Source: an uncultured Lachnospiraceae bacterium
GTDB taxonomy: Bacteria; Bacillota; Clostridia; Lachnospirales; Lachnospiraceae
DNA: 11,536 nucleotides
Assembly (NCBI GenBank): GCA_947651335.1
Contig: CANSYV010000014.1
Span: 1 to 11,536, forward strand
Reading direction: 5' to 3'
Part shown: piece by piece, positions 7,843 to 11,536 of the stretch
Position numbering within the stretch: position 1 is the first letter of the stretch
Layout of the letters: each line of letters opens with the position of its first letter
Program-made: the position numbers and the translations under genes
The notes under the pieces: model-generated
Database searches by the model: none
Told to the model about the DNA's origin: nothing
The model's input: only the letters and a program-made list of their open reading frames with translations

Positions 7843-9221
7843 AGCCTGTATTATTGGTGGATTTTGGCAGCACTTATACGAAAACGGTTCTGGCAGATGT
7901 TGACGAAGGCAGGCTTCTGGGGACAGCTTCCAGCTTTACAACAGTCCAGTCAGACATCAATGAGGGCCTTGCCCATGCCTGCGCAAAGCTGAAACAGCAG
8001 ACCGGCATTGGAGAATACGCGGAAACCTACGCCTGTTCCAGCGCGGCAGGGGGATTGAAGATGACAGCTGCAGGGCTGGTGCCGGAGCTTACCGTGCAGG
8101 CGGCAAAAGAGGCGTCTCTGGGGGCAGGGGCCAAGGTGATGAAAACATATTCTTATCAGCTTACAAAAAGCGATATCAGAGAGATTGACAAGCTGTGTCC
8201 GGACATTATTCTGCTGACAGGAGGCACAGACGGGGGAAATAAAGAGAACATTCTTCACAATGCCAGGAGCCTTTCCCAGCTGGAGAAAGATATTCCCATT
8301 GTGATTGCCGGAAACCGCTGCTGTATGGATGAATGCGAAGAAATCCTGGACGGCAGGCAGGTCTTTCCCTGTGAGAATGTAATGCCTGTTCTGGGAAAGC
8401 TGAATATCCTGCCGGCGCAGAAAATTATCCGGGAATTGTTTCTGAAGAAAATCGTGGAGGGCAAAGGCCTGACAAAAGCCATGGAATTGGTATCTGGCAT
8501 TATTATGCCTACTCCGTCTGCCATTTTGGAAGCCATGCAGCTTCTGGCCGGCGGCCATGGGGGAGAACCGGGAATCGGCGAGCTGATGGGAATAGACTTA
8601 GGGGGAGCCACCACAGACGTGTATTCCATTGCCTGGGGAAAGCCGGCCAGCGCAAAAACCGTTTACAAGGGGCTGGAGGAGCCTTATGCCAAACGCACCG
8701 TAGAAGGGGACATTGGCATGCGCTACAGCCTCAGGGGGATTCTCGAGGCCGCAGGCACTGCCCGGATTGCGTCAGAGGCAGGACTTACCCAAGAGCGGAC
8801 AGAAGAAATGCTCTCCTATCTGGAAGAACACAAGGATCTGGTTCCTGCTGATGAAGAATTTCTGCGGCTGGACGACGCTCTGGCAGCGGCAGCAGTGGAG
8901 ACGGCTTCCATCCGCCATGCCGGGACGGTGGAGCAGGTGTACACCCCTATGGGGGAAACTTACGTGCAGAGCGGAAAAGATCTGAGGGATGTTAAAAATA
9001 TTGTGGCCACCGGCGGCGCGCTGATTCATTCGGAACATGTGGACAGAATCTGCAGTTATGCCATGGGAAAGGCGGGCAGTCCTCATTCTCTCAGGCCAAA
9101 ACAGGCCAGGATATGGGTGGATAGAAAGTATATATTAGCCGCCATGGGACTGCTTAGCAGAAAATATCCGGATACGGCGCTGGGTATTATGAAAAGGGAG
9201 ATCAGTTATTATGGAGATTAA
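7839..9221 (+). CDS. glmL: MutL/GlmL ATPase associated with glutamate mutase
   Basis: ASKHA-fold (actin/Hsp70-like) ATPase of the MutL family encoded between the two glutamate mutase subunits in most known clusters. It is unrelated to the DNA mismatch MutL. It is believed to act as a chaperone or reactivase that keeps the B12 enzyme working, but the role is less well proven than that of the neighbours. The 460 aa length fits the family (about 462 in Clostridium tetanomorphum). The first phosphate-binding motif is [11 protein letters not shown] (6-16), the second is [13 protein letters not shown] (251-263), and a likely adenosine-binding motif is [12 protein letters not shown] (387-398). It overlaps glmS by 4 bases and glmE by 11, so the three proteins are probably made in a coupled way. 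There is no membrane segment. Confidence 0.95.
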   Translation: MKPVLLVDFGSTYTKTVLADVDEGRLLGTASSFTTVQSDINEGLAHACAKLKQQTGIGEYAETYACSSAAGGLKMTAAGLVPELTVQAAKEASLGAGAKVMKTYSYQLTKSDIREIDKLCPDIILLTGGTDGGNKENILHNARSLSQLEKDIPIVIAGNRCCMDECEEILDGRQVFPCENVMPVLGKLNILPAQKIIRELFLKKIVEGKGLTKAMELVSGIIMPTPSAILEAMQLLAGGHGGEPGIGELMGIDLGGATTDVYSIAWGKPASAKTVYKGLEEPYAKRTVEGDIGMRYSLRGILEAAGTARIASEAGLTQERTEEMLSYLEEHKDLVPADEEFLRLDDALAAAAVETASIRHAGTVEQVYTPMGETYVQSGKDLRDVKNIVATGGALIHSEHVDRICSYAMGKAGSPHSLRPKQARIWVDRKYILAAMGLLSRKYPDTALGIMKREISYYGD

Positions 9222-10659
9222 AAACAAACGATTATGTGATGATGAATTCTTTGGCATCCGCCAGGAAATATTGCAGCATTGGCCAACCGGCAGGGATGTG
9301 GATCTGGAAGAAGGCATTGCGTATCACAAATCTCTTCCAGAGAGCAAAGCCTTTTCCAAGAGGTTGATTAAGGCAAAAAATGAGAAGACAACCCTTATCC
9401 AGCCCAGGGCAGGGGTGGCGTTGATACAGGATCATATTAATCTGCTCACTTATCTGCAGGATAAAGGGGAGGCAGATCTGCTGCCCACAACGGTAGACAG
9501 CTATACAAGGCAGAACCGCTATCAGGATGCGGAAATTGGAATTGCAGAGTCCGTAAGAGAGCAGAAATCCATGCTCAATGGATTTCCGGCTGTGAACCAC
9601 GGTGTCAATGGCTGCCGTCAGATCATTGACAGCCTGGATATCCCGGTACAGATGCGCCATGGAACTCCAGACGCAAGGCTGTTGACGGAAATCGCCTACG
9701 CAGGCGGCTTTTCCAGTTATGAAGGCGGCGGTATTTCCTATAATATTCCATATGCGAAGGATGTTTCTCTGGAAAAGACTATCTATGACTGGCAGTATGT
9801 GGACCGGCTGACCGGTATTTATGAGGAAGCGGGGGTATCCATTAACAGAGAGCCCTATGGGCCGCTCACCGGAACGCTGGTGCCCCCTTCCATTTCCAAT
9901 GCAGTTGCCATTATCGAAAGTCTTCTGGCAGCAGAACAGGGAGTTAAAAATATTACTGTGGGTTACGGGCAGTGCGGAAATCTGCTGCAGGACATCGCCG
10001 CTTTGCGGGTACTGGAAGAACTGACGGAAGAATATTTACATAAATTCGGATACAACGATGTGGTGGTGACTACAGTTCTCCACCAGTGGATGGGAGGATT
10101 TCCCCAGGACGAAGCAAAAGCGTTCAGCGTGATTTCCTGGGGCAGTGCTGTGGCCGCGCTGGCCAAGGCGACAAAAGTAATTGTCAAGACTCCCCATGAG
10201 GCTGTGGGCGTGCCCACGAAAGAGGCAAATGCCCAGGGGCTGCGCTGTACGAAACAAATCATCTCCCTTTTATCAGACCAGGCGCTGAGCACATCCACGC
10301 TGGAGATGGAGAAAGCCATTATCAAAGGCGAGACCACGTGTATTGTGGACAAATGCCTGGAGCTGGGAACCGGGGATATTGCGGCAGGGGCGATCCGCGC
10401 GGTGAAAGCGGGAGTTCTGGACATTCCCTTTGCGCCCAGTAAGCACAATGCGGGACATATGCTTCCGGCCAGGGACAATGAAGGGGCTGTGCGCTATCTC
10501 CAGCTGGGAAATGTGCCTCTGAATAAAGAGCTGGCGGACTTTAACCGTGAGAAAATCGAATTCCGGGCAAAAGTAGAAAAAAGAGAACCCTCGTTCCAGA
10601 TGGTAATTGATGATGTTTATGCAATCAGCAAAGGAAGATTAGTGGGAAGGCCAAGGTAG
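9211..10659 (+). CDS. glmE: Glutamate mutase (methylaspartate mutase) E subunit
   Basis: Large catalytic TIM-barrel subunit (MutE) of glutamate mutase, which binds glutamate and the adenosyl part of the cofactor and works as a complex with GlmS. At 482 aa it has the family length (about 483). All the substrate-binding residues I know from the Clostridium cochlearium structure are present at identical positions: the arginine claw R66 (QPRAG), R100 (YTRQN) and R149 (MRHGTPD), plus E171 (YEGGG), Y177 and Y181 (SYNIPY). The start ATG at 9211 lies within the end of glmL, with AAGGGAG at 9194-9200, 10 bases upstream. The end, [13 protein letters not shown], is typical. The gene appears fully functional. 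The mal gene, for the next reaction, begins 6 bases later. Confidence 0.97.
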   Translation: MEIKNKRLCDDEFFGIRQEILQHWPTGRDVDLEEGIAYHKSLPESKAFSKRLIKAKNEKTTLIQPRAGVALIQDHINLLTYLQDKGEADLLPTTVDSYTRQNRYQDAEIGIAESVREQKSMLNGFPAVNHGVNGCRQIIDSLDIPVQMRHGTPDARLLTEIAYAGGFSSYEGGGISYNIPYAKDVSLEKTIYDWQYVDRLTGIYEEAGVSINREPYGPLTGTLVPPSISNAVAIIESLLAAEQGVKNITVGYGQCGNLLQDIAALRVLEELTEEYLHKFGYNDVVVTTVLHQWMGGFPQDEAKAFSVISWGSAVAALAKATKVIVKTPHEAVGVPTKEANAQGLRCTKQIISLLSDQALSTSTLEMEKAIIKGETTCIVDKCLELGTGDIAAGAIRAVKAGVLDIPFAPSKHNAGHMLPARDNEGAVRYLQLGNVPLNKELADFNREKIEFRAKVEKREPSFQMVIDDVYAISKGRLVGRPR

Positions 10660-10665
10660 GAAAAA

Positions 10666-11536
10666 ATGAAAATCATAGATGTTGTGTGCGCGAAAGGCAG
10701 AACCGGATTTTTCTTTGATGACCAGAGGGCCATCAAGAAGGGCGCTGTAAAAAATGGAGAAGTATACGAAGGAAAACCTGTGACAGAAGGATTCCAGAGT
10801 GTCCGGCAGGCAGGAGAGGCTATTTCGGTCATGCTGGTTCTGGAGGACGGCCAGATTGCCTATGGAGACTGTGCGGCTGTGCAGTATTCCGGGGCGGGAG
10901 GCAGGGACCCCCTGTTTCTGGCCGGGAATTTCATTCCCATTATCGAAGAACATGTGAAGCCCATGCTTGTGGGTCAGGAGGCGGATTCCTTCCGCCGTCT
11001 GACAAAAGAGCTGGAAGAGATCCGTGTAGAGGGCAAAGAGCTTCACACTGCCATCCGCTATGGGGTATCCCAGGCCATTTTAGATGCGGTGGCCAAGGCG
11101 AAAAAACAGCTGATGTGCCAGGTGGCGGCTGATGAATACGGACTGGAGGTATCGGAGCAGGCGATTCCCATTTTCACCCAGTCCGGGGATAACCGCTATG
11201 ACAACTCCGACAAGATGATTGTAAAAGGAGCCCAGGTGCTCCCCCACGCCCTGATTAACAATGTACAGGAAAAACTGGGGGAACACGGCGAACTTCTGAA
11301 AGAATATATAGCCTGGCTCAGCAGGCGTATTCAGCAGTTTCGCCCCAGTGAAGATTACAGTCCCGTCATCCATGTGGATGTTTACGGAACCATAGGAGCT
11401 GTCTTCGGCGTAGACAACTATAAAGGGATGGCTGATTATCTGGAAGAACTGGAAAAGGCGGCCAGACCTTTCAAACTTCGAATCGAGGATCTGAAGGCAA
11501 ATGCCAAGGGATATGACTTGTTATACCGCGCATATG
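10666..11536 (+). CDS. mal: Methylaspartate ammonia-lyase, 3' end beyond window
   Basis: Enolase-superfamily enzyme (EC 4.3.1.2) that removes ammonia from (2S,3S)-3-methylaspartate to give mesaconate. The reading frame opens at ATG 10666 and stays open for 290 complete codons to the window edge; the whole protein is usually about 413 aa, so roughly 70% is seen. The start MKIIDVVCAKGRTGFFFDDQ and the following 270 residues match the Clostridium tetanomorphum enzyme closely. Q73 (in AAVQYSGAGGRDP), Q172 (IFTQSGDNRYDN) and H194 (LPHALINN) match the known substrate and catalytic residues. D238 (HVDVYG) and E274 (RIED, shifted by a one-residue insertion) match two of the three Mg2+ ligands. The third ligand and the catalytic lysine would lie beyond the window. 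After RIE the residues DLKANAKGYDLLYRAY do not match the GP-containing continuation I recall for the family. An AGGTAGG-like site precedes the ATG by about 5 bases. Confidence 0.95.
   Translation, partial: MKIIDVVCAKGRTGFFFDDQRAIKKGAVKNGEVYEGKPVTEGFQSVRQAGEAISVMLVLEDGQIAYGDCAAVQYSGAGGRDPLFLAGNFIPIIEEHVKPMLVGQEADSFRRLTKELEEIRVEGKELHTAIRYGVSQAILDAVAKAKKQLMCQVAADEYGLEVSEQAIPIFTQSGDNRYDNSDKMIVKGAQVLPHALINNVQEKLGEHGELLKEYIAWLSRRIQQFRPSEDYSPVIHVDVYGTIGAVFGVDNYKGMADYLEELEKAARPFKLRIEDLKANAKGYDLLYRAY

Larger units (their letters stand above)
1..11536 (+). other. Histidine-to-citramalate catabolic operon (partial at both ends)
   Basis: Eleven genes lie head to tail on one strand: hutU, hutI, ftcD, fchA, citD, citE, citF, glmS, glmL, glmE, mal. 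Junctions are +12, +14, +17, +5, -4, -4, +26, -4, -11 and +6 bases (negative means overlap). No gap is large enough for a promoter plus terminator, and I see no hairpin followed by a T run. The gene products are consecutive steps of histidine degradation and of the methylaspartate pathway of glutamate fermentation. Co-transcription is inferred from this packing; the promoter and regulator are outside the window. Confidence 0.85.

Noticed and set aside
7950..8558. 202-codon open frame on the - strand inside glmL
   Set aside because: Antisense to conserved MutL sequence; no recognisable domain or ribosome binding support.
1..11536. CRISPR arrays, tRNA or rRNA genes, insertion sequences, phage or toxin-antitoxin genes
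   Set aside because: Almost every base is accounted for by metabolic genes with intact reading frames; I saw no repeat array, transposase, RNA gene or broken gene.

Overview
The window is one continuous + strand gene train of eleven genes, the last cut by the window edge. It encodes an almost complete anaerobic route from histidine, through glutamate, towards pyruvate and acetate. No gene is supported on the - strand, and no gap exceeds 26 bases. The sequence suggests an anaerobic Clostridia-type Bacillota, perhaps Lachnospiraceae-like. The grounds are strong AGGAGG-type ribosome binding sites, dense overlapping genes, moderate base composition, and close resemblance of the mutase and ammonia-lyase proteins to those I recall from Clostridium tetanomorphum. 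The organism assignment is inference.

Region 1 (19-4855) is the histidine degradation half: hutU (urocanate hydratase), hutI (imidazolonepropionase), ftcD (glutamate formimidoyltransferase) and fchA (formimino-tetrahydrofolate cyclodeaminase). Formiminoglutamate is therefore handled by transfer of the formimino group to tetrahydrofolate, which releases glutamate and keeps the one-carbon unit. Histidine ammonia-lyase (hutH), the first step, is not in the window.

Region 2 (4861-7399) is a citDEF set: acyl carrier, lyase and transferase subunits of the citrate lyase family. Because it sits between the histidine and methylaspartate genes, I read it as citramalate lyase rather than citrate lyase. 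This is inferred from context.

Region 3 (7426-11536) is the methylaspartate half: glmS and glmE (the two subunits of B12-dependent glutamate mutase), glmL (the MutL ATPase usually found between them) and the first 290 codons of mal (methylaspartate ammonia-lyase).

Together the genes would run: urocanate -> imidazolonepropionate -> formiminoglutamate -> glutamate -> (2S,3S)-3-methylaspartate -> mesaconate -> [mesaconase, not seen] -> (S)-citramalate -> acetate + pyruvate. Ammonia is released at the cyclodeaminase and methylaspartate lyase steps. Neighbouring genes either overlap by 4-11 bases or are 5-26 bases apart, with no internal terminator or promoter that I can see. That fits a single co-transcribed operon whose promoter lies before base 1 and whose end lies beyond base 11536. 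The individual enzymes are known families. The points most worth attention are the physical fusion of two catabolic pathways into one operon, the likely mis-naming risk of the citDEF genes, a CitF with a short N-terminus, a long-form urocanase lacking the usual signature cysteine, and an unexpected stretch at the visible end of mal.
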